Source: Closterium sp. Naga37s-1 (lineage: Eukaryota > Streptophyta > Zygnematophyceae > Desmidiales > Closteriaceae). Taken from it: 64,000 bases of DNA. The position numbers and the translations under genes are program-made. This document shows, piece after piece, positions 21,822 to 33,115 of this stretch. Position 1 is the first letter of the stretch. Every line of letters starts with the position of its first letter. Under the pieces are notes generated by a model. The model made no database searches and was not told the origin of the DNA. It saw only the letters and a program-made list of their open reading frames with translations. The DNA lies in NCBI GenBank assembly GCA_947471745.1, contig CANJKZ010000506.1:248001-312000 (forward strand), read 5' to 3'.

Positions 21822-24800
21822 CTACAAGTGGTCACTTGTCATCGTCAGCAACTGAGGAAATCCAAGTGGAACAGGGACGTTGTAGAATCCCAAGTATGCC
21901 CGGGCTGGCCGAGACTTCAACCCAAGCGAGTCCAACTTGCAGTTCATGAACCGGGGCCATTGCTTGAATATAGGAGACGTCGGCTTCACCTCCAGGCTTC
22001 CAGTCGTGTAATTCACAAACTGCAGACCCGGAACATTGGCAGAAGTGTACCGGATACTCGAGAACTTGTTAACCGTTGGCACCGAGGGGGTCTTTTCGCA
22101 GCCTTGGAAGCTCAGCGGGAATTTGCTGCCGTCCAGCAGGGCGAGATCGAGGATGTTACTGGTCGGGAGGCCGCTGCACTTGCCGGTTTGCTTTGCATTG
22201 AGTGACCCGGCTGTGGGGACGTTGCAGGGCACCGTGCCGATGCTTGTGGACTTGCAGATGTTGCTCAAATAGGGCCAGCGCTGACAGGGAGGTTCAGACG
22301 CGGTGGCGGAGGGAATGGTGCACAGGAGACAAGGGAAGCAGTAAGTGAGATAATGGTGGGGACAAAAAGTGAGAAGAGAGGACTCGGGTTATGTTTGCAA
22401 GGGTTCGAGTGGCTTTGCACAGAAGAGGAGAAACATATGCATGGATTCCGTTGACTACCAGAATATACACTTGAGCACACTGTAAAAGCACCTTGTTAAT
22501 GGCAGGCGAGTTGTAGTACTTGACCCGCTTGCTCTCCCACAGCTTGCCCGTGGCCGTGTTGCAATTGATGCTCGTCACTGTGGGACACGTTGCTGACCCC
22601 GGAACAGCAGTGTAGTCCTTCACCCACACGTACTGTATACGGTTCCTGTATTGTTAATAACATCGTTCACAATAAATGGAAAAGGAAATACAAAGGGAAT
22701 CAGCGTGGGGGAGACAATGAGAAAGTCTGCCCAGTTATCGTTTCAATGCAACCCTTCCCACAGGTGAAGCAGCAACGGCTTGAACAGCAGAAGCAGACGT
22801 ACTCTTTGCCGTTCTCAATGTTGACGCCGTTGAAAGCACCCATGCACGCGCCGCCCAAGACGACAACACCCGTGGTGTCGGCTTCAAGGTTGAAGCAGCT
22901 GTTGCCGCCCAGCATGTAGTTGCACGACGCCGCATTGCCTGATTGGGTGAGCAAGTTCGGTGGGGGGAGCAAGTGTGGGGAGCAAGGGCTGAGGTGAGCA
23001 TGCGGAGTATTCAGAAAACCACAGGGATGGGAACGAGACGGGTATATAGGGCCCGCAGAGATGAAGCGCGTACCGGGGCTGATCCAGTGCGTGGTGAAGC
23101 GGATGTTGGCGATGTCGGTTTTGGCGGTGATGGTTACGTTGGGGAAGGGAAGCAGGGAAGCAGCACACCAGTGGACTACCAGTGGGGCATACAGGGGGAG
23201 GGGAAGCAGCACACGGGTACCAGGACCCACGCGAGCAGAACGTACCAGGGCTGATCCAGTGCGTGGTGAAGCGGATGTTGGCAATGTCGGTCTTGGCGGT
23301 GATGGTGACGTTGGGGAAGAACCAGTTGCGCCCGATGAACGTCATCATGCAGCTCCCCGCGTTGTTCACGTGCGTCCCGCACAGCACGCCGTTACCAGAG
23401 AATTGGTGCAGAAAGTTGTTCACGATCTGCAGAGCGGTGGCGAGGGGTTGAGGCGATTGGCGAGGAGTGGGACGGCGTGGAAATGGTGAGGCTCCAATGA
23501 AGGACCCATCCATTGGGGCACGAAGGTGGGGTGAAAGGGTGGATGAGGGAGGGGGACGACAGTTGAGCAAGGCGCGGTAACCAGGAGTGAGAGGGAGAAA
23601 CAAACACTTGATATTCCAGTGACTGTATTCAAGTGCAAGGTTTTGACCGCTAGCCGTCAGACGTTACCTGCACGCCGACGGCGCCGTTGATCAAGTAGAC
23701 GGGCGTGTTGACGACTGCGGCAGACACGCGGGGATTGGGAAAACGGGGTATTGTGCGAGAAGGGCGGGAAAAGGGCAGTGGAAGGGAGGGGGGGAAGGGA
23801 GGGGGAGAGGAGAGCAAGATTAGGAGGGAGAACGGCCGTGGGCGTATCGAGCTGCCACACGCGGTACATAACTAGTGACAGGGCGAGGAACGAGAAATGA
23901 GAGATGGGGAGGTATTTGGAAAGGAGGGACAGGGCCTAGGCGAGTGACAGGGTCCGTGGCAGGCGACTCACGGTAAATGTCGTTATTCGAAAGCACGATG
24001 CCCGATTTGATCGCTCGGGTGCCGAGCCCGCTGAAGGCGACGCGGACTGCCCCGGGGCTCTTGGCGAATGGGAAGTCGCCCGTGATCGCCATGCCGTCGA
24101 CGAGCGAATCCATCGTGCGATACAGGTCCATTCGTCCCCACAGGTAACCCTGTGCGATTTGAATGCCGAACGATTTGTACACGTGAATTGTGGGGCAAAC
24201 CACCCCGGATCCGAGCTCTGGTAGCCCCTTGCAAGCAGGGGAAGTTGGAAGAACGCCCATCCAGAAGTTGATTCCCCATACGATCACGTTGAAAGTCTCG
24301 ACGATTCGGAGGATCGGCTGATCGGCTCCAGCTAACGAGATCGTACGGTTCCCCGTGACGTCCGCTTGCAGGATCGTGCACGAGTAGTAGGGGCCGAAAG
24401 CGAGGCCTTTCTTTAGCATTATGTCCGCTTTCAGCGTCATCAGGACCGTCGTCTTTCGCGAATACTTGAGGCGCTTCACGAAGTCGGCCTCGGTGGTAAC
24501 CAAGATTCGCGGACTCGCGGGGGTAACCGGGGAGCACACGCCCTTTCGCTGCGCCAGTGAGTATCTCGTCCCCCCCACCGCTCCCGCGGCTGTCCCACCG
24601 CTAGCAGCAGCGGCAGAAGCAACACCTGCCCCGCTAGCCCCAAGCCACCCGTCATTTCCGGATGACGTGGCCGCCGCCTCTGCCACGTCAGCTTCCCCCT
24701 CCGAGGGGTCTGTGGGAATGAGCGGTTTCCGATCCCCCAGCATCCAGGGAAGGGTGTACTCGCTAGCAGGCATCCAATGAGGACGTGACACGCCGCCACC

Positions 24801-25028
24801 GCTCAGAAGCCTGCGGCGAGCGCTCTCTTGGCGGCGCAGGAAGGGGAGATTTTGCCAGTCGGGCGGCGGCACGGGGAAAGGATCGGCGGTGAAGGTCCGC
24901 GGAGACCAGGTATCCTTCCGCGCGGCATCGGCGCACGGCAAGAGGAGGAGCGCCACTGCGGCCGCCAGCAGGACCGCGCCGCTTGCGAGTCGCCGGGAGA
25001 ACCCGGCCTGTTCTCGCGGAGAAACCAT
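21822..25028 (-). CDS. Secreted right-handed beta-helix (pectin-lyase-fold-like) protein, copy 2
   Basis: Six exons: 25028-23972, 23714-23668, 23426-23246, 22938-22803, 22645-22492, 22280-21822, about 677 aa with all phases closing. The N-terminus has a strong signal peptide (ASGAVLLAAAVALLLLPCADA). Helix-like turns occur throughout (VLSNNDIY, NNFLHQFSGNGV, NVTITAKTDIANIRF). Shared blocks with copy 1 include CPTIH(I/V), SPG(V/A)(I/V)RVAFSG, NGAVGV and RYYNSP/KYYNSP-type sequence. Two introns here split what is one exon in copy 1, and intron 3 (22939-23245) carries a second, partial copy of the end of exon 3 with its donor site (about 23063-23143). A long Ala/Gly-rich linker (about 110-150) precedes the helix. 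Function beyond a secreted beta-helix fold is not assigned. Confidence 0.78.
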
Positions 25029-26130
25029 TTTCAGCTACGGTGACGGGACGACTGCTAACAAGCTGCTTATAACTTCGCCTCAATTACTCTATAGCGGAAG
25101 CGCGACAAGAAACGCAGATGTGCGGTGAGTTGACTTGCGACCTAGCGAACTATCTAAAGCTGTTGTCTATCTTCGGGAAAAAGACACGTCCGACTTCACA
25201 TTTAGGATGGTCTGGACAAACAGCTGTGTGCATTTCGGAAAAGAGCAACCGCCAAAAGGCAGGAGGGACATTGCATCAGCGAGAGGAACCGTTCCCCACT
25301 CCCCCCCTCCCCTACCCCTCCTGCAACCACCACGTCTCGCTGGTTCGGAAAGAGTGGTGGTGGGTCCAAGCGAAAGCGCCGCTCTGCTTGTGCTGTAACT
25401 CCGCCTCTTCTGCACGAAAAGCTGCACTTGCCTTGGATTTGCTGGCTGCGCTGCGTTGACCTGCTCGTAGGCTCGGTTCGACCGACACCGTGGCAGGTTG
25501 GCTTTGAGCACCTGACACCAAACCTAGGAGTGCGCTTTGTTGGGCGTTACCGCGTTTGCTATTGGTGCGAGGCTCATCATTCTGGTTCTGTGAGAGTCTG
25601 GTTTGCTGGCCCAGCCCAACCATCACAAGCGTTAGCGGTGCGGCTTTCTTCCTTACCTTCTCACGACAACAAAACATGATTGGCCGGAAGTGGGGCTCAG
25701 CGAAGCGCGCCCTACCCAGATAGTCGGTTGTGCGGTGCTTCGGAAGGAACCCCGAAGGGCCACGTTTTGGTTGTGGGTGTGATGGCTGGACTCTGTATTG
25801 GCTGCCCGATTTTGTGATCTGATATAATAGACGTCAGATCCGTTTACATGTCTCACCTCGACGACTCAGATTTGGCGTTTCTGCCCGCAAGCGGCACACA
25901 AACCACAGGTCAACTTCCACCGAAATATTCCGAATCTGGAAACATGCTTACTAAATCATATGAGGCGCTTACACATACTTTGGCCCGTTTTCACTTTGTG
26001 ATAAAGTAGCTCCTAACGGGTATGGGGACGCAACCACAACTGCAAATGTGCGCCCTCGCAGAACCAGATTTCAATCAGGGATAATCTATCGCTGGTTCGT
26101 TGCGTATACGCCGACTTTGTAACGAGGACA
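25029..26130. promoter_or_regulatory. Divergent intergenic region between beta-helix 2 and the TPR gene
   Basis: 1.1 kb between two divergent starts, so it must hold both promoters. No TATA box or conserved motif is clear enough to call. Confidence 0.4.
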
Positions 26131-29100
26131 ATGGCCACAATGCGCGCCGTGTTTCCCGCCACGATGGAAATTCAAGCATTCAATCAAAGTACGAAATCTC
26201 CCACAGGAATTTGCCGCGCATTGTCTGCGTTCTCGAGGGAAATATCACTCCGCAGATGGCGGAACAGATCGGCGCGCAGTGCAGACCTTCTCGGCGGAAG
26301 TAGCTTCACATGCAGTCGACGTAAACGAAACATTCTCGCAAATGGCGGAATTTCCGAATGGGGAGAATCTCCCGCCGCGTCTTTAGCAGCTGTGGCTGCC
26401 GCCGCAATCGGCGGAGCGGCAACCATCGCGATGGCGGGCGGATTCGGCGGAAATCGAGAGGCGGCGAGGGCGGCCGTCCGACGTGGCATGGAGCTATTCG
26501 TGGAGGTAGATTATCGGAGGGGCGACAGAGTGGACACTGGCGGAGGGAGGGCGGTAGAGAGGTCTCTAACACCCCTAGGGCGGGAGAGAGGTCTCTAACA
26601 CCCCTAGGGCGGTAGAGAGGTCTCTAACACCCCTAGGGCGGGAGAGAGGTCTCTAACACCCCTAGGGCGGGAGAGAGGTCTCTAACACCCCTAGGGCGGG
26701 AGAGAGGTCTCTAACACCCCTAGGGCGGGAGAGAGGTCTCTAACACCCCTAGGGCGGGAGAGAGGTCTCTAACACCCCTAGGGCGGGAGAGAGGTCTCTA
26801 ACACCCCTAGGGCGGGAGAGAGGTCTCTAACACCCCTAGGGCGGGAGAGAGGTCTCTAACACCCCTAGGGCGGGAGAGAGGTCTCTAACACCCCTAGGGC
26901 GGGAGAGAGGTCTCTAACACCCCTAGGGCGGGAGAGAGGTCTCTAACACCCCTAGGGCGGGAGAGAGGTCTCTAACACCCCTAGGGCGGGAGAGAGGTCT
27001 CTAACACCCCTAGGGCGGGAGAGAGGTCTCAAGACTCTAGCATCCCTAGGGCAGCAATGCGACGGGCAAGGCTCGGTGGTAGAGTTGAACAGAGCTCATG
27101 CCGCGTGCCATGTCATGATAACCCCACCCGCCAATGCGCCATGTCTCACGCACTATGCCCCACACCTGCCTTACCATCACCACCAGAACGACGTGCAAGG
27201 CTCGGTGGTGGAGTTTGACAGAGCGCTACAGCTGGACCCCTCGCAGGAGCCCTGTGAGTGCCATGTGTGTGTATGGGTGCCGTTTGAGGCGCCTCAAAAG
27301 TCCAGCCGTGGAGTTTGACCGAGCGCTACAGCTGGACCCCTCGCAGGAGCCATGTGAGTGTTTGTTGAGGCGTTTGAGTGCGTTGTGATTGCCGTTTGAG
27401 GTCAAAAACTCTGATGTGGAGTTTGACCGAGCGCTACAGCTGTGAGTGCTGTGCCGGCTGTAGCAGGAAGCACTATTCTTCTTGCTTCTCCTCTCTGCCT
27501 CGCTCATCCTTCTCCTCCCTCCATGTGTGTCCCAGTCACCCATTCCGCTCGTTCCTCTTACCAAATATTTTTGCTCCTGTCTAGACCTGCTCCTGCCCTC
27601 CCTCCATCTACTCCACACCTTCTCCTCTCCAGGCTCTTACTTTCTTTCTCTCCCTCTCTCCCCTCCGCCGCACCTCCCCTCTCTCCCCCATCAGACCTTT
27701 GGCAGCGAGGCCTTTCACTCTACTACCTTGGAAAATTCCAGGAAGCAGCGGAGCAGTTTCGCAAGGCTCACTGTATATGCTCCAAACAAGAGCCACCTTC
27801 CAGTCAGGCAGAGAGAGCGTTCCTCCCCTTTGCTCCTTTACCTCCCTTTCTCTGCCCTCTGCGGCATGTCATTGCTGCTCAAAACGATTCTCACTCCACG
27901 TTTCCTCTTTGCCCCCTGTGCTGCGTGCGTGGCAGGCCATCTGGTGTTTCTTGAGTGAGGCGCGCATGGTGGGCCCACAGCAGGCGAGGCAGCAGTTCCT
28001 GCTCGTGGGGCAGGACCCGCGGCCAGTCATGCGCGCTGCCATGGACGTCTTTCAGACGGGCAGTGACCCTAAGAAGGTAGGCTATAACGAGGATACAAGA
28101 CCCACGGCTGGTTATGGCCACAGCAGGCGAGGCAGCAGAAGGGAGGCGACCCTAAAAAGGCAGGCTGTAACGAGTATACAGGACCCTTTCGTCTGTTAAG
28201 CCAGCTGACGTGGCCGATATTCAGAACACCTCACAAACTTCAGTCATTACCCGAATTTGGCTCCTCCTGTGGCTTCCCAAGTCTCCTTCCTAAGCCTCCT
28301 TCCCCAGCCTCGTCCCAAGCCTCATCCCCAAGCTTGGTCCCCGTACCTCTTCTTCACCTCCTCCCCCCGGGGACCCCCTTTGCCTGCCCCCTCAGATCCT
28401 GGCAGCGGCGGCGGCTGACTTTGGGCGGCCATCTGCACTGTTCTACGCGAATCTCTATGTTGGGCTGTTTCATGAGAGCGAGGTGAGTTTTCCAGCAGCA
28501 CACGCACACGTGCTGTTCCACGAGAGCTCGGTGGAAGGAACCTGCTTGAGTTGTCGCTACTTGGGAGGCGTGTGAGGTGCGTTGGAGAAAGGGGGATGTC
28601 AGGTCAACGGAGGTGTGAGATCTCCAGCAGCAAAACCACACCGTTTCATGCGTGCACACACACCTGCTGGATCACACCTATTCTCACGGCATTGCATTGA
28701 CGCCCCTTGTTACGTGCTGTGCGTGCGGGCTGCAGGGCGACCAGGATCAGAGCAGGCAATACATTCTCGAGGCTGCACAATCCCCCTATGGCCTCAGGTA
28801 GATGGCCGCTTCTTTGTCCATCTTTCTTTGTTTCTTTCTTGTGAAGTCATATCAGCCATGGGACTGGACCTAGTGGGGAAGGTAAAATCGGGTAAATACC
28901 AAGAGTCCCACGTGACCTGTGGTATAGGTGTCTTGTCAGGTGAATGAGTTCATAACAGCTGCTGCGAACGCCAACACCACCGGCAGGGCCCTTCAATTCC
29001 CTGTTGCCCCCTTGTGCTTCCACTCGCCCTCCCCTTCCCTCCTCTTTGACCCACCCAAGTCATCATCATGTCCCGCATTGATCTGCCTGAAGCTTTTCCC

Positions 29101-29272
29101 TTGTCTCCTTTTGCATTGCCTCCTGCTCCTCCCTTTCCTGTCACCACGTTTTCCTCTTCTCTTCTCCACATCTACCATTTGACTTGTCACCTCGCTTCCC
29201 TGCCGTGGCAGGTCTGGGGACTACATGGCAGCACTGGCCAGAGTGCACTGTCTGCAACGAGGCTGGCTGTGA
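26131..29272 (+). CDS. TPR-like protein, probably chloroplast-targeted
   Basis: Seven exons: 26131-26505, 27187-27253, 27695-27765, 27936-28076, 28396-28482, 28736-28797, 29212-29272, about 287 aa. The first 100 residues are Ser/Thr/Arg/Ala-rich like a transit peptide. Then come VVEFDRALQLDPSQ, YLWQRGLSLYYLGKFQEAAE, IWCFLSEARM, GQDPRPVMRAAMDVF and SPYGLRSGDYMAALARVHC. These blocks are known from a conserved family of small plant and algal TPR proteins (photosystem-assembly LPA-like annotations; the exact role is uncertain). Exon 3 ends AAG|GC rather than AAG|GT, and about 11 residues expected between FRK and AIWCF are missing, so this junction is doubtful. Exon 2 is followed by two partial copies of itself (27302-27354, 27417-27445) and preceded by another (27069-27100). 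The gene may be impaired. Confidence 0.72.
26548..27030. repeat. 29-bp minisatellite in TPR intron 1, about 16 copies
   Basis: Nearly perfect head-to-tail copies of GGGAGAGAGGTCTCTAACAC plus CCCTAGGGC, starting about 40 bp after the donor of exon 1. There are no unique spacers, so it is not a CRISPR. On the gene's sense strand each unit holds CTAAC followed by CCCCTAG, which looks like a branch point and 3' splice site. Confidence 0.95.
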
Positions 29273-29606
29273 CCCTGTTCCATAGCCTGCCTGCAATAAT
29301 GGTGCATGCAGGCCTGGTGGCAATGACTTGCTTCCATGCCTGCCTGCATGCATGCTCACTCTCCAGAAAACCCTTCATCTCGCACTGGCAAGAGCATGGC
29401 ACAATTCTGTTGTTTTTTTGTTGTTTTTTGTATCCATTTATGCAGCGGATAACGAACTGCTGATGTCAGCGCACTAACAATCGCACTAGCAGAATCTGTA
29501 CAATCATGCTTGGCATTTGCAGTCATAGCTGTCTAATCTGTTCCCCAGAAAAGAACGGCCAGGCCCAAGGCTGAGCAGAACCCTCTCAATCGTCCAAGCC
29601 TCAGCA

Positions 29607-32600
29607 TCAGTCGTCCATGTCTTCATCCATTGCAGCTTCTGCTGCATCCCTCGCTGCCTTCACTATGTCATCTGGCACCTGTCACAACAGCACATTGCAG
29701 AGTTGCCGCAACAACACATCGCAGTGCCAACGACAGTGCGACCCATTTGGGGGCGAAACACGGGAGGAAGGGCAGCCGGTGAGAAAACAACATGAGGTGC
29801 TGTGTCAGGGATGTTTCAAAGCCGATGTTGTGATCCTAGCCGCACATGGGATGAATGGTGAACGAACAGGTTGGTTGGGCAGATGGGTCGTACTCTCTGG
29901 AATTGCCGGTTGGAGTCCTCACAGCACCATCCCATCTCCAGCTCAAACGCCTTGTCCTTGGCCTCGTCATGCACTCCAACGATGCTGCTTGTAAGGAGGA
30001 TGGAAAGGAAGGGTTAACAAGTGAAAGGGTGTGCGTGTGTGTGTGTGCGCGCCTGTGAGTGTGAGTGTGAGTGAGAGTGAATACGTGTGTGTGTGTGTGT
30101 GTGTGTGCGTGTGTGTGTGTGTGCGTGCGTGTGTGTGTGTGTGTGCGTGTGCGTGCGTGTGTGTGTGCGTGCGTGCGTGTGTGCGTGCATGTGTGCATGC
30201 ATGCGTGCAGCACTCACATCTTGGCAACGGCGTTCACCCCCTCCCGACACGTCATCTCTGACAGCTTCAACTTCTCTATCTCGCTGCCAAGAGGTCACAC
30301 CAGGGCAGCAGACATACGGGGGACACGGTGACGGATGGAGAAGGCCGAAGAAACAAGGAGGAAGACGGGAACAAGAGAAACACGAGTGGGTGTGAAAGAA
30401 GCAGCAGCATTCTGAAAGAAGAAAGTGGAGGGAGAAGAGGAAGAGAAAGTAGGGACGCCAATCGTGATGAGCAGACAATAAGGGCATGAGGGGAGCAGGG
30501 GAAGAGGAGTGACATGAGAAGAGAGGGGTAGAAGGAGCGACATGAAGGCCAGGGGAGAGGGGGAGCGACTCACGTCTTCGCTGCTTGCCTTCCCTTGCCC
30601 ACTGCAGTGCCGTGATACCTCTGCACCAATGACCCAGGTGTGTGTGGGGGGGGCGTGGGTGGTGGAGAGAGAGAGGAGAGAGCGAGACAGTCGACAACAT
30701 TGTAACTGGTTGCATGGTGGTATAGTGAAACGAGCACACAGGAAAGAGGGTTAGAGGGCGAGAGACAGGAAGCAACCATGAACTAAGCACCCTCTCTTCT
30801 GACGCTTACATAGGTGACATTTCTGGCACTCTGACACTTACATAAGTGACTCCCGAAGGCTCGATGCAGTAGAGCTGCGGCCCGTCGCGGTCATAACCAG
30901 CCAGCAGCACGGAGGAGCCGAGGGGGCGCGTCCACCAGTAGAGCGTGAAGTAGTGCGCGTAGCTCGCCATGCGATCTGCCAGCACCTTGAGAGGAATCAT
31001 GTGCGCGAAGAAACTGGAGGAAAAAGGGGGTTGGTGGGGAGAAGGGAGAGCGAGGGGAGAAATGGTTGACTTTTAAAACGTGAACACTTGAGGAAAATCA
31101 TGTGCGCAAAAAAAAGCGGAAAGCGGCAGCATGAAATGTGCCTCCATGCTGCACCCATGCCATGCTGCACCCATGCCATGCTGCACCCATGCCATGCTGC
31201 ACCCATGCCATGCTGCACCCATGCCATGCTGCACCCATGTCTACACATGCCTTGCACACATTTAACACGCTTACCTCTTGTAGTTAACGGCCTCGTTGCG
31301 AGCGCGGTTGACCACCTGGCGGCCATCCGCCACAAGCCCCGCCACAGCGATGCCAGCGTGCTTGTCCACTATGTGGATGCGCCGGTTGCTGCCCTGCACC
31401 TGCATCTTCGACACTAGTAACTTCTCCACGCCCTGTAGGTGTGGGAGGGAAGGGCAAGGCAAGACCGTGGCAGTGGGAGGGAGGCAGAGAGGCATGAAGT
31501 GGGCCACAGCGATGCCTGCATGCTTGTCCACTATGTGAATGCGGCGATTGCTGCCCTGCACCTGCATCTTCGACACCAACAGCTTCTCCACACCCTGATT
31601 GGTTAGAGTGTGGTGGAGCGAGAGAGGTGAGAGAGGAAGCATCAGGTGTGTTGATTGCTGCCCTGCACCTGCATCTTCGATACCAACAGCTTCTGCACGC
31701 CTTGGGAAGGGAGGCAAGGCAAGGCAAGAGATTAGCAGTCCGATCGAAACAGAGAGGCATGGAGTGTTTCAGGTGCACCCATGCCAGTCCACTATGCGCA
31801 TGCACCTGTTGCTGCCCTGCACTGCACCAGCCCTAAACCAGCTTCTCCCAACTCATGATAAGAGGCTCACCCCGTTATAAGACTCGACCCGTTATTAATA
31901 TCAGCCCGTTATATGACTCACCATCACAACGCCGTCCTTGCACCTCAGACCCACCGCCGTGCTGCCAGACGCGATCGAGGAGAGAGGCGGAGGAGAGAGG
32001 GGAGGGACGAGGAAAACCAGGAAAGGAGGAGGGAAATGATGAAGCGAGGAGGAAATCATGGAGGGTGGAAGGAATTAATGAAGGGAGGAAAGAAAATGGT
32101 GAGAATTAACCACAAAGCAAAAGGGTTGGGGGGCAGTGGAGAGAGGGATGGGGGGGGGGGGGGGGGGGCAGGGGGGAGGAAGTGATAACAAAAGAGGGCA
32201 CGAAAAGGAGAGAACGGAAGAATGAGGAAACACGGCAAGCAAGGATGACCCGTTGATTCAGAGTGACGTACCCGCTATTGTCAACCGCCTTTCCAGCGTA
32301 CTCGATCTGAAAGATTCGGCCATCAGGCGAATAGGTTGTGACGGACAAATCGTACTGTATGGGATTCAAACAAGACGACAAAGCAGAAGACACGGAAGAG
32401 GAGGCAATGGGAATCGGCAATCCCAAGGGCGAAGCTCCACGTAAGCCGTCTTCACGGTTTTACCTACTCCTACTGCCGTTTAACTAAAAGCTCTCTAACT
32501 TCAAGTGACTGAATCTAGGCGCCGGTCGACAAACGAATCCAAACTATGACGTGAGAAGCAACACTAACAGGTCGACATCCACGCAGAATCAACGAGACCG

Positions 32601-32719
32601 AGTCTAAAATTCCAAGTAAAGGAGATCAGGCCCACTGTATGCCGGCAATCGCGAGTGAAAACGAGCTAATACAAGAGCACTTGCCGCTAGCCCCTCACCC
32701 CAGTTCCGATGCTGCTCAT
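29607..32719 (-). CDS. PAG1: 20S proteasome subunit alpha type-3 (alpha 7, PAG1)
   Basis: Nine exons: 32719-32699, 32354-32272, 31961-31922, 31432-31275, 31013-30842, 30620-30574, 30283-30218, 29984-29894, 29678-29607. All phases close and the protein is 249 aa, the usual length for plant PAG1. Exon 1 encodes only MSSIGTG; exon 2 gives the alpha-subunit signature [20 protein letters not shown]. Further family blocks are [62 protein letters not shown] and [14 protein letters not shown]. The C-terminus is the typical acidic tail (AMDEDMDD). Alpha subunits form the outer gating rings of the 20S core and lack catalytic Thr. Intron 3 carries partial copies of exon 4 (31502-31600, 31655-31700, about 31780-31850), and intron 7 holds a TG microsatellite. 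The gene is downstream of IDH on the same strand and convergent with the TPR gene. Confidence 0.96.
30020..30212. repeat. TG/CA microsatellite with GCGT variants
   Basis: About 190 bp of GTGTGT/GTGCGT in an intron of the proteasome gene. It creates long spurious His/Thr and Cys/Val frames on both strands. Confidence 0.95.
31143..31240. repeat. 16-bp tandem repeat in proteasome intron 4
   Basis: Six copies of CCATGCTGCACCCATG. Confidence 0.9.
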
Positions 32720-33115
32720 GGCGACACGATCGGAATCACAAGGCGACTACGACGACGTGTTGGGAGCAAATTCTTAAAGATCTCCGATTGGCCTTAGAAA
32801 CTAAGGAGCAGGATCAGGAGATTTCAGTATCGGAGGTGAATGGCAAACGAAATGCGTTTCCGTGGCGAGATGAAGGTAGAAACGCTGCAGGCAATGCGGT
32901 GAGGAGGAATCCGAGGTCGATATTGAAGCACTCGATTCCTCACTCCCCACCCCACATACACGGAAAGTTTCGTCTTACGGTTGAGACAAATAAAGTATAC
33001 AGTTTTAGTTTGGACAACAAACACTTAATTAAATGAGGCTGTAGCCTGGAGCCTAGAATCATTCTTAATATAAAGAGGCTGTAGCTTCACATAGAGTAAT
33101 ATCATCTACATCAAT
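32720..33115. promoter_or_regulatory. Spacer between IDH (3' end) and PAG1 (start)
   Basis: About 400 bp that must contain the 3' end of IDH and the PAG1 promoter. No gene and no clear motif. Confidence 0.4.

Noticed and set aside
26548..27030. CRISPR-like regular repeat array
   Set aside because: Units are head-to-tail with no unique spacers and lie in a nuclear intron; it is a minisatellite.
29836..30227. His/Thr-rich and Cys/Val-rich frames
   Set aside because: Products of the TG microsatellite in a proteasome intron.
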